A stretch of DNA of 14,078 nt from DATILI01 sp035476635. GTDB taxonomy: Bacteria; Pseudomonadota; Gammaproteobacteria; Burkholderiales; Burkholderiaceae_C. Of this stretch, positions 1 through 6,064 are shown in pieces. Both the position numbers and the translations under genes were made by a program. A model generated the notes under the pieces. That model was not told where the DNA came from. It made no database searches and worked only from the letters and a program-made list of their open reading frames with translations. The DNA lies in assembly GCA_035476635.1 (NCBI GenBank), contig DATILI010000276.1, positions 1 through 14,078 of the forward strand, written 5' to 3'. Positions within the stretch are counted from its first letter, which is position 1. Each line of letters opens with the position of its first letter.

Positions 1-740
1 ACCTTGTGCAGGTAGCGCTTGGAACAGCGCAGTGCATCGGCGATGCCCTGGATGCTCAACTCTGGCTCGCAAAGGTGGGCCTGCACGTACTGGCGCGCGC
101 GCAGCTTCAGGACAGAGGGCAGGGGAACGGGCTCGCCGATGCGCCGGAAATTCTCGGCCAACGTTGAGGCGAGCAAGCCCATCACGGATTCGCTGATCGC
201 CTGGCCCGCGCCGTCGGGAAGGCCCGGCAATTGCTCACTTAGCGCGCGCAAGTAGGTGCCGAAAACACCATGCAGGCCGGCAACGTTGTCGTGCCCCGTC
301 TGGCCGGCCATCGGGCCCGAAAGCTTGAGGCCTGGCAGGAGCGAGCGCGGCACCTGAGTCACCAGTAGAGTGCAACGCTCGGTGTTGGTGATCGCGTAGG
401 GATCGCGAGGGTCGTAGAGGATCCACTGGCCCGGCGAAAGCTCCACGCGGCGGTGTTGTTGCTCCACGAGGCCGTGCCCGGCGACCTGCAGGACCAGCTT
501 GTAGAAATCGTCGGTGGGGAGTTCGCCGCAAGTGGTGTCGCGTGCGACGTGGTGCGCCGGCGCGGTGATTCTGAACATGCGCAGAGTGCCGACGTCGTAC
601 GCATCAAGGGAGGCATCGAGCGGTTCATCGGCCAGACTGGACACCTTGAGGCGCCCAAAGTACCGTGTGGTGATGCTGCTCCATGCAGCGGGACGCTCGC
701 AGACGAACACGCGGTTTGTTGACCAGTGGTTGTTGTGCAT
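1..740 (-). CDS. AraC-family transcriptional regulator, C-terminus cut by the left window edge
   Basis: This is a DNA-binding regulator. The visible 246 residues begin at the ATG at 740 and stay open to base 1. Residues about 10-190 look like the cupin-like sensor domain of FeaR-type AraC regulators (W20 to F28 region, then the stretch LSPGQWILYDPRDPY at 101-115). From about residue 210 the AraC DNA-binding domain begins, with the first helix-turn-helix visible (LSIQGIADALRCSKRYLHK, 228-246). The second helix-turn-helix lies outside the window. The gene follows the iclR-type gene on the same strand after 31 bases, so the two may be cotranscribed. The ribosome binding site is weak (GGAT about 8 bases upstream). 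The family assignment is firm, but the effector and target genes are unknown. Confidence 0.9.
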   Translation of the reverse strand, partial: MHNNHWSTNRVFVCERPAAWSSITTRYFGRLKVSSLADEPLDASLDAYDVGTLRMFRITAPAHHVARDTTCGELPTDDFYKLVLQVAGHGLVEQQHRRVELSPGQWILYDPRDPYAITNTERCTLLVTQVPRSLLPGLKLSGPMAGQTGHDNVAGLHGVFGTYLRALSEQLPGLPDGAGQAISESVMGLLASTLAENFRRIGEPVPLPSVLKLRARQYVQAHLCEPELSIQGIADALRCSKRYLHK

Positions 741-771
741 GGTGGCATCCAGGGGTCGAGGACGACGCAGT

Positions 772-1581
772 CTATGGCGCCGGGCGATAGCCCAGCTGCG
801 CGGAAATGTAGGCGGCCGCACGTTTGACGGCGGCGGCCATGGGCGATGACCAAGCGGAGGGCACGTGGTCCTGATGACCGAGCAGGGTGATGACAAGCGC
901 GGGTTGACCGTCGTGGCCGAACGCTGGTGCGCTGAACGCGTTCACGCCGGGAATCGGGCGACCCACCGCACGCGCGCAACCATGATTGACCAGTTCGTCG
1001 CGCGCCGGCTGCAACTTTGTCCGAAGACTGGCGGCGTTCACACGAGCGGGCGGGCCGTTCGCGCCGAGAGCATCACCGGCCAGGGCGTCGGCGATGCGTT
1101 CCGTCCTCAAGACGCCCGCGAACGCCCGGCCGGTGGCCGTATCGAAGATCGACATCACCGTGCCGGCGCGCATGGTCACGTGCAGCGGTTGGCGCGCGTC
1201 GATCATCCGTATCACCGTGGGCCCGAAGTTGCCCCAGACGGCGAGTGCCACTGCCTGTCCGGTGTCGGCGGCGAGCGCCTCGGCAACCGGTCCGGCGGTT
1301 CGCACCGGGTCGTACTGGTGAAGCGCCGTGAGCCCAAGCTGCAGGGCCGCGGGGCCAAGCGCATAACGGCCGGTGGCGTTGTCCTGATGCACCAGGCCCA
1401 AGCGTCCATAGCTCACCAGATAGGGGTGCGCGCGCGAGGGTGGCAATGCCGCGCTTGCAGCCAGGTCCTTCAAGGACATCGGCTCCAGCCGGTGTGCCAG
1501 CGCTAGCAGAAGGCGCCCGCCCACCTCCACCGACTGCACGGCCCGTTGCGCCTTGTCTCCGCCATCTTCTTGTGTATTCAT
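772..1581 (-). CDS. IclR-family transcriptional regulator
   Basis: A 269-residue regulator of typical IclR length. Residues about 11-75 form the winged helix-turn-helix (AVQSVEVGGRLLLALA, then LKDLAASAALPPSRAHPYLVSYGRLGLV and the wing GRYALGPAAL). Residues about 90-265 form the effector-binding domain (ATGRAFAGVL, the later CARAVGRPIPGVNAFSAPAFG). I chose the ATG at 1581 because the in-frame ATG at 1650 would overlap the end of the MBL gene and add 23 non-family residues. A 15-base palindrome lies at 1605-1619 over a candidate -35 element, and related palindromes control the upstream MBL gene, so autoregulation and control of that gene are inferred. It follows the MBL gene by 47 bases. The effector molecule cannot be predicted. 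Confidence 0.93.
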   Translation of the reverse strand: MNTQEDGGDKAQRAVQSVEVGGRLLLALAHRLEPMSLKDLAASAALPPSRAHPYLVSYGRLGLVHQDNATGRYALGPAALQLGLTALHQYDPVRTAGPVAEALAADTGQAVALAVWGNFGPTVIRMIDARQPLHVTMRAGTVMSIFDTATGRAFAGVLRTERIADALAGDALGANGPPARVNAASLRTKLQPARDELVNHGCARAVGRPIPGVNAFSAPAFGHDGQPALVITLLGHQDHVPSAWSSPMAAAVKRAAAYISAQLGYRPAP

Positions 1582-1589
1582 GGGCCTGC

Positions 1590-1619
1590 ATTTTGACAAA
1601 TCAATTTGACTATGGCAAA
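1590..1619 (-). promoter_or_regulatory. Candidate iclR promoter with overlapping palindromic operator
   Basis: Reading the minus strand, TTGCCA (1618-1613) is followed after 17 bases by CAAAAT (1595-1590), a plausible but weak sigma-70 promoter. The 15-base near-palindrome TTTGACTATGGCAAA at 1605-1619 covers the -35 region, and a second TTTGAC half-site lies at 1592-1597. The 15-mer matches a site before the MBL gene at 13 of 15 positions. Transcription from this promoter would begin only a few bases before the ATG at 1581, giving a nearly leaderless mRNA, which fits the weak ribosome binding site. That the IclR protein binds here is inference. Confidence 0.55.
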
Positions 1620-1628
1620 TGGCGGCGC

Positions 1629-2588
1629 TCAACCTTCGAGCGTCTCCCACATCTGGCGATCGCGATCGGCAGTCCAGATGCGGGGATCGGGGTACTGCGT
1701 GGCTTCGTCGTAGCAGCGTGTCACGTCGAACGGCATGCAGTGGTCGAAGATGACCCAGTGCCCGTATTTCGGCTTGAGCTTGGCAAACGTTTCCTTGTAG
1801 ACCGCGTTCAGGTCCTTGCCCGCGGCCACGCCGGCCTCGACGCTGGCTCGCACGTCGGCGATGAATCCGCCCGTGGCCTTGAGGCCTGCTGAGACCTGCT
1901 CTTCGCCGACCAACGCGGGGCCGCGGCCGGGAACCAGTGCGGCCGGCTTCAAGGCGGCGACGTTTTCAAGCGTCTTCGGCCAATCATTGAAGTAGGCATC
2001 GCCGGCATACGGCGTGGCATCGAACTCGACCAGGTCGCCGCTGAGCAGCACACGGTCTTGCGGCAGCCAGACGACCGTGTCGCCCTTGGTGTGGCCGCGA
2101 CCGAGCTGGAGCAACTGCACTTCGAGCTTGCCCAGCCACAGGGTCATCTTTCCGGTGAACGTCATGGTCGGCCAAGTCATTCCCGGCGGCACCGATTCGA
2201 CGTTGCTGAAGAGGCGCGGGAAGCGGCCAATCTCGCTGGCCTTGTCCTGCTCGCCGCGCTCGACGATCAAGTCGTAGGTGTCCTGGCTGGCCAGGATTTG
2301 TTGCGGCTGATAGGCCGAGGCGCCGAGGACGCGAACCGCGTGATAGTGGGTCAGCACGACGTACTTGATCGGCTTGTCGGTGACCTCGCGGATGCGCCGG
2401 ATCACGTCCTGCGCCATCGCTGGCGTGGCCTGCGTATCGGCCACCAGCACGGCGTCGTCACCAATGATGATGCCGGTGTTCGGGTCGCCCTCGGCGGTGT
2501 ACGCGTAGGCGTGATCCGAGAGCTTGGTGAAGGTGACTTTCTTTTCTTCGAGGTCAGCCTGGGAAGCGAATTTCTTGACGGCGGTCAT
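1629..2588 (-). CDS. Metallo-beta-lactamase-fold hydrolase with a degenerate second metal site
   Basis: A 319-residue protein of the MBL-fold superfamily, without a signal peptide and so probably cytoplasmic. The usual HxHxDH motif reads HYHAVR at 81-86: H81 and H83 are kept, but the Asp and the final His are V85 and R86. The third first-site ligand is present as H166 in GRGHTKGDT, and the bridging Asp as D185 in LLSGDLVE. The late His of the usual PGHG turn is R222 (PGRGP). By superfamily rules the first metal site is therefore intact and the second is lost. I recall similar HYHAVRVLGAS proteins in other beta-proteobacteria, so this may be a defined subfamily rather than a decayed gene. It is first in a same-strand series with the IclR and AraC regulators and has a strong promoter covered by two palindromes. 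The substrate is unknown. Confidence 0.9.
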   Translation of the reverse strand: MTAVKKFASQADLEEKKVTFTKLSDHAYAYTAEGDPNTGIIIGDDAVLVADTQATPAMAQDVIRRIREVTDKPIKYVVLTHYHAVRVLGASAYQPQQILASQDTYDLIVERGEQDKASEIGRFPRLFSNVESVPPGMTWPTMTFTGKMTLWLGKLEVQLLQLGRGHTKGDTVVWLPQDRVLLSGDLVEFDATPYAGDAYFNDWPKTLENVAALKPAALVPGRGPALVGEEQVSAGLKATGGFIADVRASVEAGVAAGKDLNAVYKETFAKLKPKYGHWVIFDHCMPFDVTRCYDEATQYPDPRIWTADRDRQMWETLEG

Positions 2589-2607
2589 GCGGAATCCTGT
2601 TTTTTAG

Positions 2608-2662
2608 TTTGTCTAAACCAAACGTGTTCGCGATTATTTGACGTAGATTTGTCTATGTCAAA
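2608..2662 (-). promoter_or_regulatory. MBL gene promoter with two palindromic operators
   Basis: On the minus strand a consensus TTGACA (2661-2656), a 17-base spacer and AATAAT (2638-2633) form a strong sigma-70 promoter for the gene starting at 2588. TTTGTCTATGTCAAA at 2648-2662 covers the -35 element. It is part of a larger 26-base inverted repeat (2637-2662) whose 11-base arms differ at one position. A second copy, TTTGTCTAAACCAAA, lies at 2608-2622, just downstream of the expected start of transcription near 2626. This arrangement suits repression by a dimeric regulator. The adjacent IclR protein is the likely binder (inference). Confidence 0.7.
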
Positions 2663-2744
2663 CAGATTTGCAAGTTTCGCGTCCCGGTTTTTCGACAAGT
2701 AGGGGTTTCTCCGAACTTCGGCGTGTCGATTCCGACCTGCCCCG

Positions 2745-2784
2745 TTCGTCATTCCATGGGATTCCTTGTCCCTCACATGACGAA
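2745..2784 (+). other. Inverted repeat or hairpin next to a ribosome binding site
   Basis: TTCGTCAT at 2745-2752 is the exact reverse complement of ATGACGAA at 2777-2784. The 24-base loop holds a nested GGGA (2758-2761) and TCCC (2769-2772) pair. The right arm covers the first bases of the Shine-Dalgarno sequence GAAAGG (2782-2787) of the gene starting at 2793. In RNA this could mask the ribosome binding site, and in DNA it could be an operator. A smaller palindrome, CCGAACTTCGG, sits at 2711-2721. The repeat is seen directly and its role is unproven. Confidence 0.4.
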
Positions 2785-2792
2785 AGGCAAAT

Positions 2793-3395
2793 ATGCGAAA
2801 ACTGAAGCTCGAAATGCAGGTATCGCTCGACGGGTTCACCGCGAGCGCGGATGGCGATGTCAGCTGGATGGTCTGGCCATGGTCCGAGGCTTGGCCCTGG
2901 GACGATGCGCTGCAAGCGCACCACAACCACCTGACAACGACATCCGACTGCATCCTGATCAGCGGCAGGATGGCGGAAGAAGGCTTTTGCGACCACTGGG
3001 AGCGCGTGGCTTGCGATGCTGCCAATCCGCAGTCCCTGTTCGCCGCGGCAATCGTTGCAACGCCCAAGCTTGTCGTCACACGCACCATGGCGAGCTCACG
3101 CTGGAAGAATGCCGAATTGTTCCGCGGTGACCTGGCCGAGGGTATTGCTCGCTTGAAGCGTGAACCGGGCAAGGACATTCTTGCCTACGGCGGGCCCACT
3201 CTGGCGTCTGCGCTCATGGACGCCCAGCTCATCGACGAAATGCACGTCTTCATCAATCCTGCCGTGCTGGGACAGGGACGCAAGATGTTCAAGGACATTC
3301 GGCAGCGGGCTGCGCTGCAGGCTCGACGTGCGACTTGCTACCCCTGTGGCATGGTTGTACTTGAGTATGTTGTGAAGCATCCGGCGCACAGCTAG
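2793..3395 (+). CDS. Dihydrofolate reductase / RibD C-terminal-like reductase
   Basis: A 200-residue protein of the family related to dihydrofolate reductase and the RibD reductase domain. The N-terminus (KLKLEMQVSLDGFTA, residues 3-17) is the typical first strand and loop. The stretch DILAYGGPTLASALMDAQLIDEMHVFINPAVLGQGRKMF in the C-terminal half is the family's nucleotide-binding GG motif and following strand. It is probably a cytoplasmic NAD(P)H-dependent reductase. Members of this family rarely have known substrates, so it should not be taken as the housekeeping folA product. The start is supported by GAAAGG at 2782-2787, five bases before the ATG. It is divergent from the MBL gene, sharing a 204-base control region, and convergent with the TetR gene. 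Confidence 0.88.
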   Translation: MRKLKLEMQVSLDGFTASADGDVSWMVWPWSEAWPWDDALQAHHNHLTTTSDCILISGRMAEEGFCDHWERVACDAANPQSLFAAAIVATPKLVVTRTMASSRWKNAELFRGDLAEGIARLKREPGKDILAYGGPTLASALMDAQLIDEMHVFINPAVLGQGRKMFKDIRQRAALQARRATCYPCGMVVLEYVVKHPAHS

Positions 3396-3422
3396 GCCGG
3401 CAGCGGCCGTAGATCCTCGGCC
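3395..3422. terminator. Weak hairpin between convergent genes
   Basis: The short gap between the convergent reductase and TetR genes holds GGCCG at 3395-3399 and 3405-3409, and CGGCC at 3404-3408 and 3418-3422. These allow two alternative 5-base-pair GC hairpins. No T-run follows on either strand, so intrinsic termination is doubtful. Confidence 0.2.
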
Positions 3423-3427
3423 AAAGC

Positions 3428-4129
3428 TCAGTGCACAGCGTCGGCGAACATGCCACGCATGCCGCTGGTGATGAATTTCACCAGCAAGGGAGCTGCCTCG
3501 GGTGAAATGGGCGGAAACTCGCCTCGGGATAGGCGCTCGATGCGTTTGTCGCTGATGTGGTGCAGCATCGCGCCGAACGCGAACTGGTAGCAGCACGCCG
3601 CCGTTCCCGGTGTCGCACCCGGGATCGCCGCGGCGAAGGCGTCGATGAAGGCCAGCGCGAGCGGGTCGAACATCGTGCGGATCATCGGTTCGTCTTCCTT
3701 GAGCTGCTCGTCCATGCCGCGCTGGATGAGGCGAAGGAAGTTGCGGCCGTCGGGGTCGCGTGCCATCTTCAGTACCGGCAGCACGAAGGCCTTGACGATC
3801 TCCTCGAGCAATTGGTCGCGCGGCGCGCCGGCTTGGGCCCGGGCCAGTGAATTCAGGCGCTCCTGGATATAGCCGGAGCGCTGGCGAAAGATCTCTTGGT
3901 ACAGATCCAGCTTGGGTCCGTAGTAGTACCCCACCAGCGCAAACTGCACGCCTGCCTCATTGGCGATGTCGCGGATGGCTACGCCGTGAAAGCCGTGCTC
4001 GGCGAACAGCCGTTCCGCGGCAAGAAGAATGTCACGCTTGCGATCCGGAGCCTCCGTGCCCGCGGAGATGCTGCCGCGAGGGCGCCCTCTTGTTGCGGTG
4101 GCCGTTCTGGTTTTCGATGGTGTTCCCAA
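3428..4129 (-). CDS. TetR-family transcriptional regulator with probable TTG start
   Basis: A 233-residue regulator. Residues about 33-80 form the TetR DNA-binding domain (ILLAAERLFAEHGFHGVAIRDIANEAG followed by YYYGPKLDLYQEIF). The N-terminal tail is basic (RGRPRG at 14-19). Residues about 85-233 are the ligand-binding and dimerisation part. No ATG in this frame lies between the end of the cyclase gene and the helix-turn-helix. The TTG at 4129 has AGGA five bases upstream, within a GAAGAAAGGA stretch, and lies 26 bases after the cyclase stop. The in-frame ATG at 4417 would put 96 residues inside the cyclase gene and is rejected. It is last in the Bug-cyclase-TetR series, and the two palindromes at 5972-6007 before that series are its likely operators. 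The ligand is presumably a pathway compound. Confidence 0.88.
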   Translation of the reverse strand: MGTPSKTRTATATRGRPRGSISAGTEAPDRKRDILLAAERLFAEHGFHGVAIRDIANEAGVQFALVGYYYGPKLDLYQEIFRQRSGYIQERLNSLARAQAGAPRDQLLEEIVKAFVLPVLKMARDPDGRNFLRLIQRGMDEQLKEDEPMIRTMFDPLALAFIDAFAAAIPGATPGTAACCYQFAFGAMLHHISDKRIERLSRGEFPPISPEAAPLLVKFITSGMRGMFADAVH

Positions 4130-4155
4130 GTCTGTCCTTTCTTCCGTGCGACCGA

Positions 4156-4929
4156 TCAGTCGAAGATTGCAACCGCTCGGGTCCAGCCCGCAGACGCGCC
4201 GCGAATTTTCACCGGAAAGCAGGCGATGGTGAACCCGTGGCTCGGCAGCGCCTCCAGGTTGTGCAATTTCTCCAGGTGGCAATAACCGATGTCGCGGCCG
4301 GCCTTGTGGCCCTCCCAGATCAGGCTTGCGTCGCCGCTTTCGGCGTATTTCTTCGCCGTGTAGGCAAACGGCGCGTCCCAACTCCAGGCATCGGTGCCGG
4401 TGAGGCGCACGCCGCAATCGAGCAGGACCATGGTGGCCTCATAGCCCATGCCGCAGCCAGCGCGTGTGTAGTCGGGGCCGCCATAGGCGCTGCCCGCGCG
4501 CGTGTTGACGACCACGATTTCCAATGGCTGCAGTTCGTGTCCGATGCGCCGCAGCTCCGCCGCCACGTCATCGGGCTGCACCACATAGCCATCGGGCAAG
4601 TGGCGAAAGTCAAGCTTCACGCCAGGCTGAAAGCACCAGTGCAGGTCCACCTGGTCAATCGTCAGCGCCTTTTGGCCCCCGTCCATGGTGGAGGCGAAGT
4701 GGTAGGGCGCGTCCAGGTGCGTGCCATTGTGGGTGTTGAGTTGCACGTCTTCCACGGCCCAGGCTTCGCCGTCCGGCAGGTCTTCTTTCTTCAGCCCAGG
4801 GAAGAACTGCGCGAGATCGGGATAGCTCATCTGGTGGTCGATGTAGCTGATCTTCGGCGAGAGGCCCGGTGGATCGGAGGGCACATCGTTTTCGAGGTGC
4901 ATGGAGATGTCGATGATGCGGCGTGTCAT
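4156..4929 (-). CDS. Cyclase-family (kynurenine-formamidase-like) metal-dependent hydrolase
   Basis: A 257-residue cytoplasmic protein of the cyclase family, which includes bacterial kynurenine formamidase and related amide or lactone hydrolases. The hallmark metal-binding motif HNGTHLDAPYH is at residues 67-77, with H67, H71 and D73 as expected ligands and H77 as a conserved His. Near the C-terminus come HLEKLHNLEALP and GFTIACFPVKIRGASAGWTRAVA, typical of the family. The start at 4929 is preceded by GAGGAG at the stop of the Bug gene, 15 bases upstream, so the two genes are almost certainly cotranscribed. No tryptophan-pathway genes are present (no dioxygenase or kynureninase), so a role in kynurenine breakdown should not be assumed. 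An amide, lactone or ring-opening hydrolase for the compound captured by the Bug protein is the better inference. Confidence 0.9.
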   Translation of the reverse strand: MTRRIIDISMHLENDVPSDPPGLSPKISYIDHQMSYPDLAQFFPGLKKEDLPDGEAWAVEDVQLNTHNGTHLDAPYHFASTMDGGQKALTIDQVDLHWCFQPGVKLDFRHLPDGYVVQPDDVAAELRRIGHELQPLEIVVVNTRAGSAYGGPDYTRAGCGMGYEATMVLLDCGVRLTGTDAWSWDAPFAYTAKKYAESGDASLIWEGHKAGRDIGYCHLEKLHNLEALPSHGFTIACFPVKIRGASAGWTRAVAIFD

Positions 4930-4944
4930 GGCGCTCGGGTCTCC

Positions 4945-5931
4945 TCAGGATTCGGCGGTGAAACCGACTTGCTTGATCAGGCCGCGCCATTCCTCGGCAT
5001 CGGCCTTGAGCAGGTCGGCCAGCTCGGAAGCGGAAGTGGATTGGACCTCCAGCCCGAACTGCTTGCCGTAGGCGACCAGATCGGGCTGCGCCAGGGCCGG
5101 CTGCAGATAGGCCGCGGCGCGGCGCACCGTTTCCGGCTTGGCCTTGCCGGGCAGGAAGAAACCGTACCACTCGCGCACGGTCAACGGATGACCGAGTTCG
5201 CGCAGGGTGGGCACCTCAGGCAGGAACGCAGAGCGCGCCTTGCCCGAGATCGCCAGCACGCGCAGCTTGCCCGTCGCGACATGCGGCAGATAGTCGCCGA
5301 TCGGGCCGCAGAAGGCGGAGATCTGGCCGCCCAGCAGATCCTGCACGCCCGGCACGGTGCCACGGTAGGCGATGTGCTGCAACTCCACGCCGGAGAATTT
5401 GCCGAGCAGCACGCCGATCATGTGCGGCATCGAGCCCGCACCAGGGCTGCCGTAGTTGGATTTGGCCGGGTTGGCCTTGGCCCATGCGACGAAATCCTTC
5501 AAGGTCTTGACGCTGGCCGGCACGCCCGGGCCCACCGCCAGGCCGTGGTTGATGTATGCGCCGATCGAGACCGGTGACACATCCTCGAGCTTGTACTGCA
5601 GCTTCGGATAGGTGTACGGGTAAATCGACAGCATCGACGAAGGCGTGAGCAGCAGGGCGCTGCCATCGGGGTTGCTGTCGCGCAGGCTGATGATGCCGAT
5701 CTGGCCGGCCGCGCCCGGCTTGTTTTCCACCACCATGTTGGCGGCGTAGTTGCCGCGCAGCTTGTCGGCCACGCGCCGGGCCAGCGCATCGATGGTGCCG
5801 CCGGGCGGAAAGCCCGAGATGATTTTTGCCAGCTCCAGTGAAGACTGGGCACGGCTTGCCAATGGAAAAAGCCCGGCGCTGGAAGCCAGCGCTATGGCGG
5901 TGGATTGGGTGAAGTGTCGGCGGTTGATCAT
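4945..5931 (-). CDS. Bug/TctC-family periplasmic solute-binding protein
   Basis: A 328-residue secreted receptor of the tripartite tricarboxylate transporter (Bug) family, which is greatly expanded in Burkholderiales. The N-terminus has twin arginines (R4-R5 in NRRHFTQS), a hydrophobic stretch at 11-25 and a likely cleavage after A28 (SRA|Q). Export could be by Tat or Sec. Family signatures are FPPGGTIDALARRVADKL near 40-58, VVENKPGAAGQIG near 67-79, and YGSPGAGSMPHM plus the AYRG and PGVQDLLGGQISAF stretches in the middle. The start at 5931 has GGAG nearby. No TctA/TctB membrane partners are in the window, so it is an orphan receptor here, as is common. It is the first gene of the Bug-cyclase-TetR operon. 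The ligand is probably a carboxylated organic acid. Confidence 0.93.
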   Translation of the reverse strand: MINRRHFTQSTAIALASSAGLFPLASRAQSSLELAKIISGFPPGGTIDALARRVADKLRGNYAANMVVENKPGAAGQIGIISLRDSNPDGSALLLTPSSMLSIYPYTYPKLQYKLEDVSPVSIGAYINHGLAVGPGVPASVKTLKDFVAWAKANPAKSNYGSPGAGSMPHMIGVLLGKFSGVELQHIAYRGTVPGVQDLLGGQISAFCGPIGDYLPHVATGKLRVLAISGKARSAFLPEVPTLRELGHPLTVREWYGFFLPGKAKPETVRRAAAYLQPALAQPDLVAYGKQFGLEVQSTSASELADLLKADAEEWRGLIKQVGFTAES

Positions 5932-5958
5932 GAGGTGTCTCCGGGTGCCATGGGGGGT

Positions 5959-5988
5959 TTGCGTGGATTTATTCTACGATCGTATAAT
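5959..5988 (+). promoter_or_regulatory. Candidate promoter for the fumarylacetoacetase-type gene
   Basis: A perfect TATAAT lies at 5983-5988 on the plus strand, with a weak -35 (TTGCGT, 5959-5964) 18 bases upstream. The -10 element overlaps the first of the two palindromes, so a regulator bound there would block it. Transcription would begin near 5995. Confidence 0.5.
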
Positions 5989-6007
5989 TAATTGTACACT
6001 CGTACAA
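5972..6007. promoter_or_regulatory. Two tandem 16-base palindromes, likely TetR operators
   Basis: TTCTACGATCGTATAA at 5972-5987 has 7 of 8 paired positions, and TTGTACACTCGTACAA at 5992-6007 has 6 of 8. They agree with each other at 12 of 16 positions (TT-TAC--TCGTA-AA) and start exactly 20 bases apart, about two helical turns. They sit in an AT-rich island of an otherwise GC-rich region, between the divergent Bug and fumarylacetoacetase-type genes. Size and form fit TetR-family operators. The regulator encoded at 4129-3428 in the same cluster is the obvious candidate (inference). Confidence 0.7.
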
Positions 6008-6064
6008 ACCCTCGCCATGCGCTGCTCGGAACGGCAGCCCTTCAACCTGGAATCCACGCAAGCC

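Noticed and set aside
4130..4417. TetR gene start at the ATG at 4417
   Set aside because: It would place 96 residues inside the cyclase gene with no conserved sequence; the TTG at 4129 has a good ribosome binding site.
4156..4929. Assignment as kynB (tryptophan breakdown)
   Set aside because: The family motif is shared by many hydrolases, and no other kynurenine pathway gene is nearby.
3847..5577. 576-codon open frame on the plus strand
   Set aside because: It lies antisense to the TetR, cyclase and Bug genes, has no recognisable domain and its composition is that of a GC-rich shadow frame.
5750..6064. Upstream extension of the fumarylacetoacetase-type gene to the ATG at 5750
   Set aside because: It would run antisense through the start of the Bug gene and through the promoter and operators; the family N-terminus fits the ATG at 6065.
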